Below are positions 38,136-50,865 of a stretch of DNA of 64,000 bases, piece after piece. The notes under the pieces were generated by a model, which worked only from the letters and a program-made list of their open reading frames with translations, was not told where the DNA came from and searched no databases. The stretch is from Mercurialis annua. Lineage: Eukaryota > Streptophyta > Magnoliopsida > Malpighiales > Euphorbiaceae. The position numbers were made by a program, and so were the translations under genes. Location of the stretch: positions 8,287,001 to 8,351,000 of the forward strand of contig NC_065577.1 in assembly GCF_937616625.2 (NCBI RefSeq), given 5' to 3'. The stretch's first letter is position 1. Each line of letters opens with the position of its first letter.

Positions 38136-38948
38136 TCTATACTATTTATATTATATATAAAAGCACGGATAGGGGGGAGACAGACACATTTACGTTAATG
38201 TCCTTATCTATCTATACTATATATTAATTTAGCTAAAATACTTAACATAGCTAAACTATTGCATACAATCGTACACTATTAATAAAGAATACTAATTTAG
38301 TTAAAATACTTCCTTCCTAAAATATTGCATGTACTTACGCAATAAGACTCTCCATAAATGCTAATAGTTTGAAAGGTATCAATTTCTATTTATTAGTTGG
38401 TTTATATGGTAAATTACGAATATGCAGAATAAAAAATCAATCACTAATAACAAACTCACCTTTTATTAATCATATATAAAGAATGCACATGTACATTAAT
38501 ATCTTTTATATTTTATAAAATACAATTATAATTACAAAAAAACTATTAAATTAATTTTTAAAATTAGAATACTAAATAAAACAAACTATTTATAATACTA
38601 TATTAAGATGATCGTCAAGAATACTAACTAAAATAAATTATTTATAATTGTTAATTATTACTATTCTAATTATTATTTAATCATTAAAAATTCTAACTCA
38701 CGTAAACTACTTTAAATAAAAGTACTATTTTAATATTATATTTTTTGTTTATGATCTTTATAAATAAGATAGACTATTCTTAATTAGCTACCAATTTAAT
38801 CATATTTTGATATTTTGTATAATACAATATATAATTATAGAACTACATATTAATTAAATATGTTTATCCTAATCCGTAGTAAATATAATTATCATTATTT
38901 GACGAGTCATACTACGAGCCACGTGTGAAACATGTAAAGCGACGTTAG
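38136..38948 (+). mobile_element. Helitron-like element, upstream copy
   Basis: 5' end A|TCTATACTATTTAT with 'tataaaagcacggat' 25 bp in, the common plant Helitron start. Its 3' end is decayed: 'ctacgagccacgtgtgaaacatgtaaagcgacgTTAG' parallels the intact end of the next copy, with CTAG changed to TTAG. No Rep/helicase is encoded. Confidence 0.65.
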
Positions 38949-39000
38949 TATAAATAAAAGTGCAGAATCAAAATTAACAAATGCTAATTTTTTTTTTTTA

Positions 39001-39563
39001 CATATTTTACTAATTTATAAAAGCACGGATGGGGGGGGGGGACAGGCAAATTTACCGAATAATCCTTTTCAGTTTAACACTAAATAAAGATTTTATAGTC
39101 ATTAACTAATTAGTTATTTAATTAATCATTATTGTAATTAAAGTCCTAAGTAGAATATGTAGCTAAATTATCTCCAATTTAGTTTTTAGTATGTAAAAAA
39201 TAACTAAATTGTCTCCAAATTAGTAGGAATACCTATCTTTTAATTTGATTTAACTGCAAAATTAAAATACTATATTTGGTCAATTTATTATTATTTTAAT
39301 TTATTATCTTATTATTTTTAAAGATATTATTAATAAAATTAAGTTAATTATTTAATTATGGTTATTATAAAACCAAAAGAAGAATAAATTCAGTATGGAA
39401 AAAAATTTAATAATCGAATATATTATATTTACTTTTACAAAAATTCTTAACTAATTTAATATTAATTATAAATAAAAATTGATATAATTATAATAAATTT
39501 ACTAATATGTACATTGACGAGTTATGTTACGAGGCACGTGCATAGCACGTAATGCGAAACTAG
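39001..39563 (+). mobile_element. Helitron-like element, downstream copy
   Basis: The 5' region repeats 'tttataaaagcacggatgggg'. The 3' end has the stem ACGTGC-ATA-GCACGT (39536-39550), then 'aatgcgaaa' and the terminal CTAG (39560-39563) followed by T, as expected for Helitrons. Non-autonomous. Confidence 0.72.
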
Positions 39564-39599
39564 TTCTCTTAAAAAAGAAAAAGGGTAGGCCAATAGTAA

Positions 39600-42500
39600 G
39601 GGAAAAATTGAAAACTATCTAAAAAGGGAAAAATAATCCCAAAAATACGGATGGCACACTTTAATTGGGATCAATACTTAATTGACTTGCTAAAACCTTT
39701 TTAGCACTTATTTCTTCATATTTTCTCACCCAACACGTGTTTTTCAAAAACACATATTCCCAAATTGAAATTACTTTTCTCAGTTCAAATATTAAATCAA
39801 AACTCTCATATCAAGCAATCTTCTTCTTCTTCTTTTTGTCCAATTTTTTCTATATCAGTATAATTTCTCAAATTCTCGTTGAAATAGCTTCCCTAAAATC
39901 GATTTGATTTCTAGAACAAGCTCTTAGATCTACCATTGGCAGCTCCTAGGACGACTACCTTACAATCGGGGACAGACTTAAAGAGTAACCACGGTGGAGG
40001 AAGTGTCAAGATGAGGTAGTGGTTGTTGGGTTTGTTAGGATTTTAACAGATCTGGGAGTGATGATCTCATTTTGTAGTTTTTACTTCTTTAGATCGGTTT
40101 ATCCCCTATTTCTGTCACTGTTGCTGTTGTTTTATGCTTTGTTGTTGTTTTTCCCTGTTGTTGCTGTTATTTTCTGCTGCAACTGCTGTTGTTGTTTCGT
40201 ATTATATTTTTTGTATACTTTTTGTATATTTTAAGTATAACTTCATATAATTTTAGTATATTATCTTTTTTGTATATATAAACGTAATTTAAAGATTAAA
40301 ATGATAAAATCTCTCCAAATTTTTAATATTATATCGAAAATATTATTCGTATGTTTCTCAGTTTATTATATATACTGATTATTTTATTTTTAATGATTAC
40401 AATGGTTTGGTATACATTTTGAATGTTTTATGTATATTGTATATTCGTTATATTTATTGATTTGTTATATGTACTGTTTTTTAGATAATTATAATGTTTA
40501 TTCTAATTAAATTTTGTATACTTTATGTATATTATTAGAATACTTTATGTAAATTATTAGAATACTTATTAGATTTTGTAATACTTTATGTCTATTTTTA
40601 TTGATTTTAAACTAATTTCATTTTGATAATTACCTTCTATATATTTTATGTATAATGTATATTTATTAAATGTACTGATTTCTTATATGTACTCATTCTT
40701 TTTCTTTTCTTTTTTGAAAATAATGATTATAATATTCTGATATTCTTTTTGCATGTTATATGTATACTTGAAAGTAGCAATATGTACTAATTACTATATG
40801 AACTAATTCTTTTATTTTAGATGATTATAGTGTTTTGGTATATTTTCTGTATGTTTTATGTATACTAAAATTGCATAATCTGTGATTGATTGATTATAGT
40901 TGACATTCAAACAACAGAAGGTAGATCTTGTATTTTTTTCAACAGAAGGTAGAATCTTGTATTTTCTTTACTCTTTACAGTTTTATTATATACTTTATGT
41001 ATACTTCGTGTATTCTTTCATCTTTTATACAGTGTTGTTGTATACTTTTTGTATATTTGTTGTATATTGGTACATTTTGTGTTTCTTTTATTACCATTTT
41101 CAATATTTTTCTATAACCTATGTATATTTTCTGTATACTTATTGTGTTTTATTTTTTTTCTTAATGATCAGAAATAGAATCAATAGCGGTTATCATCAAT
41201 TATAATGAAAAAATCAGATTATTTTGCCACCTTATGGGGAAATTATTTCAGGAAGTCCTAAAAAAGAAGATACAAGGCATCATGGGAGAAAAAGACATCA
41301 GTAATATGCAAGGTGTAGAAAACAGGGGCATAACAATAAGAGTTGTAGAAATTTGCTAAAGAAAAACATGTAATAGCTTGACATTAATGCTCAAAGTGTT
41401 TGTTATACCTTATATACACTTTATGTATATTATTCACATGCCTTTTAGTTTTCTAATTTTTTGTTACAGTATGAATAAAGTTGGAACCGTTGAAGTTTCC
41501 ATACTTGCCATCAACATTTAAGCAAAAGCAACACCTAACATGCCAAAATCACTATATAACAATTTAGAAATACTAAAATATTGTTCAACCTCGAAATATG
41601 GATCATATAGCTGCATTATAAAACATATCAAATGCACCACATTAAAAAGGATGTAACATGCAGGTATATTTATATATAGTAATAAAAAATATTGTAACAT
41701 GAATGATAATGAAATTTCAAAACTAAATCTACAATACCTAAGAAAGAATACATAAAATATACATAAAAAATACAATAGAAAGTCTATCAAATTCAACAAT
41801 CTCATTTTTGGTATATTCTATCAAATCTAAAAATGCATAACATAAAGATGGGTATACAAAAAAATACAAAAGAAGACAGACATTAAACATCAAATTATTA
41901 GTCTAATAAACATTATGTAACAAAGCATGAAAAAGAATACAGAAAAAAGACATAGAGTATACAATAAATATAAGAAACTCACTTTAAACAATTTTTATCA
42001 AATTCTTATCCAAATGAGACATTAAGTAACAAACTATATACAAAATCTAACAAAATATAAAAAAAGATACATGTAAAAAGTCAAAAAGTATACGATTAAT
42101 ATAACAAAATCATTTTCAACAGCTTATATAATTTATTTAGCCCAATAAAAGACTTAGCTAGCAGAGTATAACAAAAGAATAACAAAAGTAGGCAGACAAA
42201 ATAGTATACAACAATAATTTGAACTGAATTTCAAATAGCTAATTCTAAAAAATTTAACCAAACATAATGTAATCTAACAAAGAACACAAACCAAAAAGAA
42301 TACAAAGATTAATATTGAATCGAACAAATTTTACACACTTCCTGATGACATGTAAGAGTCGTAAAAAAATCTACAGCTCTATCAATCCTAAAATCAACAC
42401 TTGATTTCATAACTTTTAAAATTAAAAGCAATCATAATATGAGACAAATAAAAAAAATAAGCCATAGTAAAGCATTTATGGTCTCTCAGGCATTTAACCA

Positions 42501-43192
42501 AACAACTTTAGTGCACTACAAAAGCCATGAAACAAAATCAAACTATTATCCACGTAAACATCATATTAATCAAATTGATAAATAATTTCTAGTATTAACA
42601 AAGAAGTTTGTCCCTTGATTAATACAAAAAATGTTATGAAAAGCTCACACATTTCCAAAACTTTAATTCTGTTACAATAATTAAAAATAAAACTTTTAAC
42701 ATTTGATTGGCAGCAAATGGAGAATGATCAGCTAAACATTGCATGGATTGGACCACTAAAGCAGAGATAGCAACGGCGGTGGAACAACAGAGATGGCAGC
42801 TGCGGTGGCAACGAAGGTGGAATGGAGATAGAATTGAGGTGGAACATAGATGGAATAGCAGAGCGGTGAACAGAAGTGGAAAAACGAAGATGCCATGAAA
42901 CAAATATGGCAAGAACAGCGAGAAATGGCAAGAACAGTGATGAATTAATGGTAGGGAATTATCGGAGAACGACAGGGATTGAAAATAACGGCGGAGAATT
43001 GTCTTTGGGAAGAAAAGCTAACACGGGGAATTATTTCAGCTCTGAATGAAAAGTAAGTGTTTGTTGCAAATATTTGAAACAATCAAGTGCTAAAGCAATT
43101 ATATTAGATTATTAAGTGTTGACTCAAGAAAAAAAGATCCTAATGTAGTTTTGAGATTATTTTCAATAATCAAGTGTATAGTCTAATTTCCT
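39600..43192. mobile_element. Large non-autonomous MULE-like element, 3.6 kb
   Basis: CCAATAGTAA occurs directly outside both ends (39590-39599 and 43193-43202), a perfect 9-10 bp duplication. The termini are imperfectly inverted: 'gggaaaaattgaaaactat' against 'aggaaattagactatac' on the other strand. 'acttaattgacttgctaaaac' near 39675 also pairs with the 43100 region. The interior has no transposase. It holds 'gtatactttttgtatatt' repeats on + (40200-41160) and the complementary type at 41760-42330. A less AT-rich stretch at 39890-40020 could be a captured gene piece but I recognise nothing in it. Its right end is 245 bp from the pinin start codon. Confidence 0.65.
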
Positions 43193-43288
43193 CCAATAGT
43201 AATGCTAATGTGGCAACCAAAGATGACGAGCCCAATTTTATTGTTGTCGAAGTTTCATACATTTCAGCCCGTCTCATCTTAAATCTTA

Positions 43289-43361
43289 TGGGCCACAACA
43301 AAGCAACTCGTACACTAAGAAACACAGGAACAAAAACAAATTCACAAACCCTCAAGGGTTT
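43289..43361 (+). promoter_or_regulatory. Pinin gene promoter elements: site II and paired telo-boxes
   Basis: TGGGCC (43289-43294) is a site II element. AAACCCT (43346-43352) and AGGGTTT (43355-43361) are telo-boxes facing each other. This combination is common before growth-related and RNA-processing genes in plants. The MULE end is only about 100 bp upstream, so the native promoter is short. Confidence 0.55.
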
Positions 43362-43437
43362 CTTCTTCCTCAATACCTCAAACCAAACTTCACAGAAATA
43401 ATCATAATCTCATCAAGATTATCACATTTTACTTACT

Positions 43438-46400
43438 ATGGGTAGAACTACCGCTATGGAGAAAACTGAGGAGGAGCTTAAGCGAGAGATCGATGAACTC
43501 CATCGCCAACAGCGTCAGGTATCAATCCCTGTAGTATTGTTATTGTTATTGTACTTTTAATGCTGTTTGTTTGATGAATTTTTGTGGGTAATTGTTGAAT
43601 TTTGTTTCTGGGTTTTTTCAGATTACTGACCGGTTGCGTGATCCTCGGGGACTCCGGAGAGGTGGTGGGTTGGGTGGTTCTGGTCCAAGGAATTTCGCTG
43701 CTAATGGAGCTCGACAGCGAGGATTTTTTCGACCTGTATGTTTTTTTCTTTAATTGTTTATAGTCAGCTTCTAAGTTGCACGGAAACGGAAACGGCGAAA
43801 CGGATTTTTCCAAAATATAGGAAACGGAAATGTGGGGGGAAACGTGTAAATAGTAAAAATATAGGGGTATATTTATAAATATTTAAAGTTATAAAATTAT
43901 GTAATATATATAAAATTTTATTTTCATATAAATAAACTATTATAACAATTGATAAGATAAATTATTAGAATATCTAACAAATATATCATATCATTAAATT
44001 CCATAATAAAAAAGTCTATGATTTGAATATTTAACAAATATAACATATCAATATTTCATAATTATAAAGTCTATGAATGATTGGTTAGATACTTAACCTT
44101 TTTTAGGGTTTTCTTTAATTATTTAAGAATTTTTTTTATATAGGAAACGAGTTTTCAACTTTTAGTATTTACAGAAACGGGCCCGAAACGTTTCCGAAGA
44201 GTTTCTGAGAGTTTCAGAAACGGAAACGTTTCCGAAACGGGGAAACTCACCCCACATAAGGTTTCCGTGCATCCTAGGTCAGCTTTATAAGTATTAATGT
44301 TCTAGCCCATTTGATATTATGCAGTCTTTTTAATCTTTCCAAAATTTGTAGTATTTTTAATAATTTAATGAAGTTGGAATGACTTTTTGTAAATAAATTG
44401 TCCGAAATGGTACATTCATTATAAATTTATGAAGATACAAGTTGATAAAATTTTGTGGGTGGTTTTCAGGCTGATAGAAATGATACAGAAGATCAACCAC
44501 TGACAAAACGGAGGCTTTTGTCTGCTGTTGTAAAGGTAAGCGTTTTTTGTGTATATGTAGCTTCTTTTGTGCTTGCTTAATTGCATTTTTCTGGGATCCC
44601 TATTATTATGCAAGTTTTGCGTTTTTGGACATTTCACTTGGACAAACTAAGTGAAAAGAGTTGGATTTTAATTAAGGTATAAATGCCCTGTTTTATGTTT
44701 ATTTGGGTTCAAAAATGTGATGCGGTTTATGTGGGAGTGCAAGTCTTGGTACCAATTAAGATGCATGTTGACCCATTATATATTTGAACTTTTCCAAGAG
44801 TCTAATCAAATTTTTGGGAATGAAGTTGGAGGATGGAGAGATTGTTGAAGATTACGCAGCGCCAAAGGATTTGAAGAAGGAATCAGCTGAGGAGGAGAAT
44901 GTTGGGGATCAAAGTGATGGAAAGCCATTAAATCTGCAACCTAGTAGTTGGTCCAGGAGGGATGATTATGGATATCAGAGAGCAGGAAAAAGGGTAAACA
45001 TCAAGTCTTATCTTAACGCAGAGTGTTTTGTTGTGGATATGAACCATATTTTTCTGATTGTGATTTCAATTTTTAGGAGATTCAACATCCGGTGATAGAG
45101 CATGTGCCTAGGGTTCTGCCAAAGAATGAGGATCCAAGCTTGGTTAGCCGAAATAAGAGAATGCTGGGGCAACTTTTAGGTACTTTAGAGGTAATTATGA
45201 ACTACATCTTTACATACAGGCTATTGAAATTGAATTTAGTTTTACATGTAATTTGATTTTTTTGTATACTAATTAGGTTAATTTCTATTATGATTATTCA
45301 CATTAAAATATTCCTCCTGAAATTTTATTCATATTTTTACCCTTTAAGGCCGATTAATATAGCTAATAGAGGGCAGTGCACCAAAGGATACGTGTATACA
45401 TTGATTTCTGCACCCAAACACTATGCATCCATAAAAATATATAATTTTGAGTCTTGACAATGTTTAAACAGCATGGGCTGTTTGTAACTGGAGATGGTCC
45501 TTTTTCTCGATGCTTGACCATTTTTTTTAGTATTATCATTCAGAGCCTAAGCTTTCTTTTCACGATGTAGAATGTTTTTACAAGAAACTCAATTTAACTT
45601 TTGCTCATTAACTATTTTCTCATCTATAATTTGGTTTTTATTGTATGGTAGGTTAACGTGAATTGTATTATATCTGTGATTTGTTGAACTTAATAATGTC
45701 ACTGTTTGTTTTTGTTGCAGAAATTTAGGAAAGAAGATGTGAAGCTTTCAGAAACAGAGGCATATAAACAAAGGTCAAATGCGTTGCAAAGAGTGAGTTT
45801 AACATCTGATATCAATCCAACTTTTCTCTTGCATGCTTTTATATGCATTATCTCATGGCTAATAAAGTACTCCCTCCGTCCCATTCTAATTGAGAAAATT
45901 TCAATTGCACATTATTTAAGAAATTTTAGTAACATTACTTTTATATCCTCAAATTACATTAAATGCATCACAACTTTTTAAAAATATGCTTTTTAAATGC
46001 ATTAATTGAAGAGGGTAAAAGGAGAAAAGTAGTGTGAAAAGTATTCTATAAATAGTAATTGTCAATTAGAATGGGACACCCAAAATAGAAAATATGGTCA
46101 ATTAAAATGGGACGGAGGGGGTATTAAGTATTAATCCTGAAGCTGTTGCCTGTTGCTTGTTATAGCTGTATTTAGAGCTTCTCATCTGGAAGTTGTGATC
46201 TAGATTTCTTGACTTGTATTGGAATGACTATGTCACTTGAGAATTTTACCCTACAAAGAATCCCATGCCAGATATCTTTGTTTATGTCTCAGTTCTCATG
46301 GAAAATACATATCCAACTTTACCGCCGTTTCTTTTTTTCCTCCTAACTTTATAAATTCTTCCTCGCAATTAAGAATGTCTTTGGATCATTTCAGACACTT

Positions 46401-48869
46401 GACTGTTTGAAACATTTTGGATATTAGCTATAAGTAATTTCTGGTATCTAGGCTAATGACTTGCATTTTCTCTTTAGGCTGAGCAAAGAGCACAGGAGGA
46501 AAGTGAAAGGTTGAGGCAGCAAGAACGTGAACAAATTGCAGAAAAGAGGAGGCGAGACTTGGTTTGTGCTTGAAAATACAAATTAAATGCTTTAGCAAAA
46601 TGTCAAATGGTTGCTTTACCTAGTAGCATAGTGAATTATCATTCTCACTTTGTTGTTTTTATTGCAACAGACTCTTAGAGCACGTGTTGCTGCCAAAACA
46701 GAAGAAAAGAAGTTGGAATTGCTGTTTCTTCGGTGGAGTGAGCACCATAAAAAACTTTGCAATTTTATAAGGTCTGTTTTTTCATTTAATATAAAACTTT
46801 CAATATGTGCTATCTGTTATCAATCATATTAATGTTGTGCTATTGCTCATTTATGCCTGCAGGTTAATTTTAACTTTGGTCCAAAAGTGTCAATATTCTC
46901 AGTTTTATTGAGACAAAGATAAGTTTCTGTTCATGAGCATAGTAGTGTTGAAGGAACTTTTGATAAGTGATTGTTCCTGCTTGCAGGACCTTAGGTAGAT
47001 TCACTTACTGTTGTGATTGCTTGTGATTGTCTTTCAATTAACGTGCTGTGTATGTTTCAGGACTAAGGCAGAGCCTCCAATTTATTACCTGCCTAAAAAA
47101 CCATTAGAGGAGGATGCTAGTCAGCTTGAGCAGCGCAAAGAACAGGCAGGTTTCCTACTATGTCTTGCTAGTTGGACATCTTCACTGGTGTTCTGATGGA
47201 GAGGCAAAATTTGATTCCATGCAACCTTCATTCTCGCCTAATTTAAGAAAGTTAAATGGATAGAATGGGTTCTGCTAAATGGATAGAATGGGTTCTGCAT
47301 AATTGTTTTGAGAGGCTTGACCAAAATATTAAGTTTTTAATCCAAGTTTTATGGAGTTAGCAGGGATGTGTGTATCGGCATTGTGCTACAAATAAATGCA
47401 CCGTGTTACCGAAAGAGTTCTCTGCAAAATAAATAAATCATTTGGGGAAGATGGGCAGTTGTGCTTCATCTGTTGAATGTTCTCAACAATCATCTTCCCC
47501 ACATCACATTCTTACCCTCTTTGCACAAGACAGATGTTCCATCACTGTCCTCCTTTTTCTTTTCTTTTTTTTCCATTTTGTGGCTACGAGGATTCTATGC
47601 TTGTTTCTAGAAGGGGCCAATAGTGTGGCATATTTTGGAACGCAGCCTTCCCACTAGATTTTGTAAAATGTCTTATGCTTTTTTATTGCATTGCAGGAAT
47701 TTTTAGACTGGAAGGCTCATAGGAGAGAAGAACTCTCCGAGTATCAGAAACAACTTGCAGAGCAGTATCTTGGCAATGTTGAAATTGAATTAGAGAGATG
47801 GCAAAATGTAAGAAAAGCGAGGAGACCAAACAATGATGCCAATTTACAGGAAACAATGGACAAAGAATTGGAAACCCATAGGCTTGAGCATGGTCCTAAG
47901 ACTAGAAAAATTCCTGGTGGAAGCAACAATGAAGAAGAAGACGACGTGGAAGATATCAATGTGGGAGAGGATGATTTGATGGACGATGTGCTGGAAGCTG
48001 ACGATAGTGGAAGAAGAGGCGATGAAGCAGCCAAGCCAGAAGCTGGTGGAACTAGTCCGCAACCTGATAACCATAGGCTTGAGCATGGTCCTAAGACTAG
48101 AAAAATTCCTGGTGGAAGCAACAATGAAGAAGAAGACGACGTGGAAGATATCAATGTGGGAGAGGATGATTTGATGGATGATGTGCTGGAAGCTGACGAT
48201 AGTGGAAGAAGAGGCGATGAAGCAGCCAAGCCAGAAGCTGGTGGAACTAGTCCGCAACCTGATAACCATAGGCTTGAGCATGGTCCTAAGACTAGAAAAA
48301 TTCCTGGTGGAAGCAACAATGAAGAAGAAGACGACGTGGAAGATATCAATGTGGGAGAGGATGATTTGATGGATGATGTGCTGGAAGCTGACGATAGTGG
48401 AAGAAGAGGCGATGAAGCAGCCAAGCCAGAAGCTGGTGGAACTAGTCCGCAACCTGATAACCATAGGCTTGAGCATGGTCCTAAGACTAGAAAAATTCCT
48501 GGTGGAAGCAACAATGAAGAAGAAGACGACGTGGAAGATATCAATGTGGGAGAGGATGATTTGATGGACGATGTGCTGGAAGCTGACGATAGTGGAAGAA
48601 GAGGCGATGAAGCAGCCAAGCCAGAAGCTGGTGGAACTAGTCCGCAACCTGATAAGTTCCATAGGCTTGAGCATGGTCCTAAGACTAGAAAAATTCCTGG
48701 TGGAAGCAACAATGAAGAAGAAGACTACGTGGAAGATATCAATGTGGGAGAGGATGATTTGATGGATGATGTGCTGGAAGCTGACGATAGTGGAAGAAGA
48801 GGCGATGAAGCAGCCAAGCCAGAAGCTGGTGGAACTAGTCCGCAACCTGATAACAACGAAGATCAGTAA
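43438..48869 (+). CDS. Pinin/SDK/memA-domain protein (plant PININ homologue)
   Basis: Exons: 43438-43518, 43622-43735, 44470-44535, 44826-44993, 45077-45190, 45721-45792, 46478-46561, 46671-46771, 47061-47145, 47697-48869; 685 aa. The N-terminus MGRTTAMEKTEEELKREIDE and an Arg/Gly stretch (RDPRGLRRGGGLGG) precede the pinin core at about residues 159-315. That core is Lys/Glu/Arg-rich and helical, with NKRMLGQLLGTLEKF, LELLFLRWSEHHKKL and PPIYYLPKKP. Pinin is a nuclear splicing and exon-junction-associated protein that works with SR45/RNPS1 and SAP18 (family knowledge). The intron after exon 9 must use a GC donor (CAG|GCAGGT, 47146) to keep frame. The last exon carries five tandem acidic 65-residue repeats. 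Introns 2 and 6 contain MITEs. It looks expressed and functional. Confidence 0.93.
43771..44277. mobile_element. hAT-like MITE in pinin intron 2
   Basis: Ends CTAAGTTGCACGGAAAC and GTTTCCGTGCATCCTAG. An identical 8-bp target duplication GTCAGCTT lies at 43763-43770 and 44278-44285. 'ggaaacg' repeats cluster near both ends. Non-coding. Confidence 0.85.
45870..46121. mobile_element. Stowaway (Tc1/mariner) MITE in pinin intron 6
   Basis: Terminal repeats CTCCCTCCGTCCCATTCTAA and the complement of 'attaaaatgggacggagggg', flanked by TA (45868-45869 and 46122-46123). These are the defining Stowaway ends and TA duplication. Confidence 0.92.
47877..48854 (+). repeat. Five 195-bp in-frame tandem repeats in the pinin last exon
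   Basis: Units start at 47877, 48072, 48267, 48462 and 48660; the fourth is 198 bp because one codon was added (PDKF instead of PDN). Each encodes 65 residues starting HRLEHGPKTRKIPGG and ending in a GGTSPQPD block. Units differ by only one or two bases (e.g. gacgatgtg/gatgatgtg; GAC to TAC in unit 5), so the expansion is recent or homogenised. Residues 356-681. Confidence 0.97.
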
Positions 48870-50865
48870 CGGTAGAAGGCATCCATACATACACCTTTTA
48901 CTTCAGGTTATCTCTTCTCTTAGGTTTACACTGTATTTCGCATTTGCTACTTGCGCTTTGGCAGGTTGTTTGTTTTGTTTGTTTATTTGTCTTTCATGTT
49001 TTATTTTAGCAGTTTTGTGCATTTAGGTTTGACTAAATATTTTTTAATGGTCTTAAATTTAGGGTGAATTGCTATGTTGTACTGCCTGTTGCATGATGAG
49101 ACATGTTTGATTACCTCGAGGCTCAATTTCATGGATGCCATTCTTATTATCAAATCGTTAGGGTGATGTACATCACCTTAATTTATTTTTTCCAGTGATG
49201 ATTTTTTTGAAGTTTATTTTCTGTAAATTTTTGTTGCGGATGGAGTTTGTAGTCTTGTAGCATTGCAATTTCTATATCTGTACTAGTCAATGCAGATCGA
49301 TATATTGTCGTAGTTCATCGGTGTATAATACCTCAACTGATGCTCTTACTGAGCCACCTAAATGTTAGTACTAGTAAAACAATTTTGTTGATTGAGATTG
49401 ATGATAAGTCATTAGGATAGAATTTGAAGCTTGTAAGCTTGGCAGAAATTGCACAATACATAAATTCAACTAGGAAAAGAGTGATTGTCCTGATGAAATG
49501 AACATAATTAAAGATAAAAGTAAATGAATACACTCAAATTGGTGATGCAATGTAAGGCCAGGACTGCATGTGACATGAGATGAGATTTTTGGGCTGTAGT
49601 TAGTAGTGTGCAAAAAGCAAAGTAAACCGAACCGGATTGACTAATTCAGTTTGGTTTAGTTTGAAAGTAAAAAAAAAATTCATTGGTATATAGTATGACC
49701 TGAATGTTCTGCTTTGAAAATTTTAAAATTCTTTTAAATTTTTTGGTTCGATTTTGAGAAATAAAATATAAAAATTTCAGTTTAGTTCGGTACGAACTGG
49801 CTGTAGTACTCATTTTATTTTTGTTTCTTTTGTGAGTGCTGTTTCCTTTGTACAATAGGTAGCAGTTGTGTTTTTGTTGCCCCAGTCTATATGTCAACCT
49901 CACCTATTATGTTTGTATGTGAGAAAAACAAAAAGAAATTATGAAAATACTTAATTCTTGGTCTTGAAATGGAGCCAAACTGCTAGTTTATATTGGAATG
50001 CAAAGGAACTGCCAACCTCAGTTTTACTGCTGCTGACAATCCGGCCGCTTCGGTCTTTTTCTTTAGTTTTTTTAATACAAGTTCAAATCACAATCATTTG
50101 GTTTATGATTTTTCTTATTTTTCCTAGCTGCAATATCGGATTTATTTGGTTCGAAATGAAATAGACTTTGTATATTATGTGCCACCCAAAAGTTCTGAAT
50201 TATTTGATGTACATATCCGGGTTCTTAAGGCAAATTTTGGTATGTAGTGCTTTATGCCATGTAAAGTAAGTTTTAGGTAAGTAGGCTGGTATGGATTGGG
50301 TTTGAAAATGTTTAGAATTGTACAAGTCTATTTAAAAAATAAATTAATTAAATCAAATCAAATCCGATTAAATTTCAGTTTTGATTCGTCGCTATGCTTT
50401 GTAGACTTACGAGTTCGTATAGCACCCTCTTTAAAGTGTTCTAAAAAGACCAAGTTAGAATATATTATGTCTTCTAAAATAGTTTACTCAATGTGTTGAA
50501 AAACCATTCATATTTGTAATTTGCATCGTTATTAATGGAGATTTCAGCTTTCGAGGAAAAAAAGTCATAAAATAACCTCATCATGTATTCGTCAAAACTA
50601 ATTGCAAGCAGTGTTTAAAAATCAGATTGGATGGTTAAATTGGAAACTCAGTAGTTGTCTGATCCGATTTATTCTAAAACTTGAAAATTTGATTGAATAA
50701 GGTTGAAACAGTTGATTCATACTTAATCATTGATTGAACCAGTTAGATCTTAATGCATGTTTGAAATTTACTCCTTTTAAATGTAATTTATTCAATCAAT
50801 TAAATCGATGATTGGTGGCTTCACCGGTTTTGATTTTCAAAACACTGATTGCAATGTGCTGTACT
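48870..50865. other. Pinin 3' UTR and intergenic sequence
   Basis: The 3' UTR probably reaches about 49280. 49600-49800 contains 'aaccgaaccgg' and 'ttagttcggtacgaactgg' remnants like the hAT-type MITEs elsewhere, without definable ends. No further gene. Confidence 0.35.

Noticed and set aside
39890..43000. Hidden protein-coding gene inside the 3.6-kb MULE-like element
   Set aside because: All frames are short and low complexity (Phe/Leu/Tyr-rich); no domain or splice structure could be supported.
47744..48890. Long minus-strand open frames (322 and 348 codons) opposite the pinin repeats
   Set aside because: They are shadows of the tandem repeat: a stop-free 195-bp unit (a multiple of three) stays open in several frames. 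Splice and homology evidence supports the + strand.
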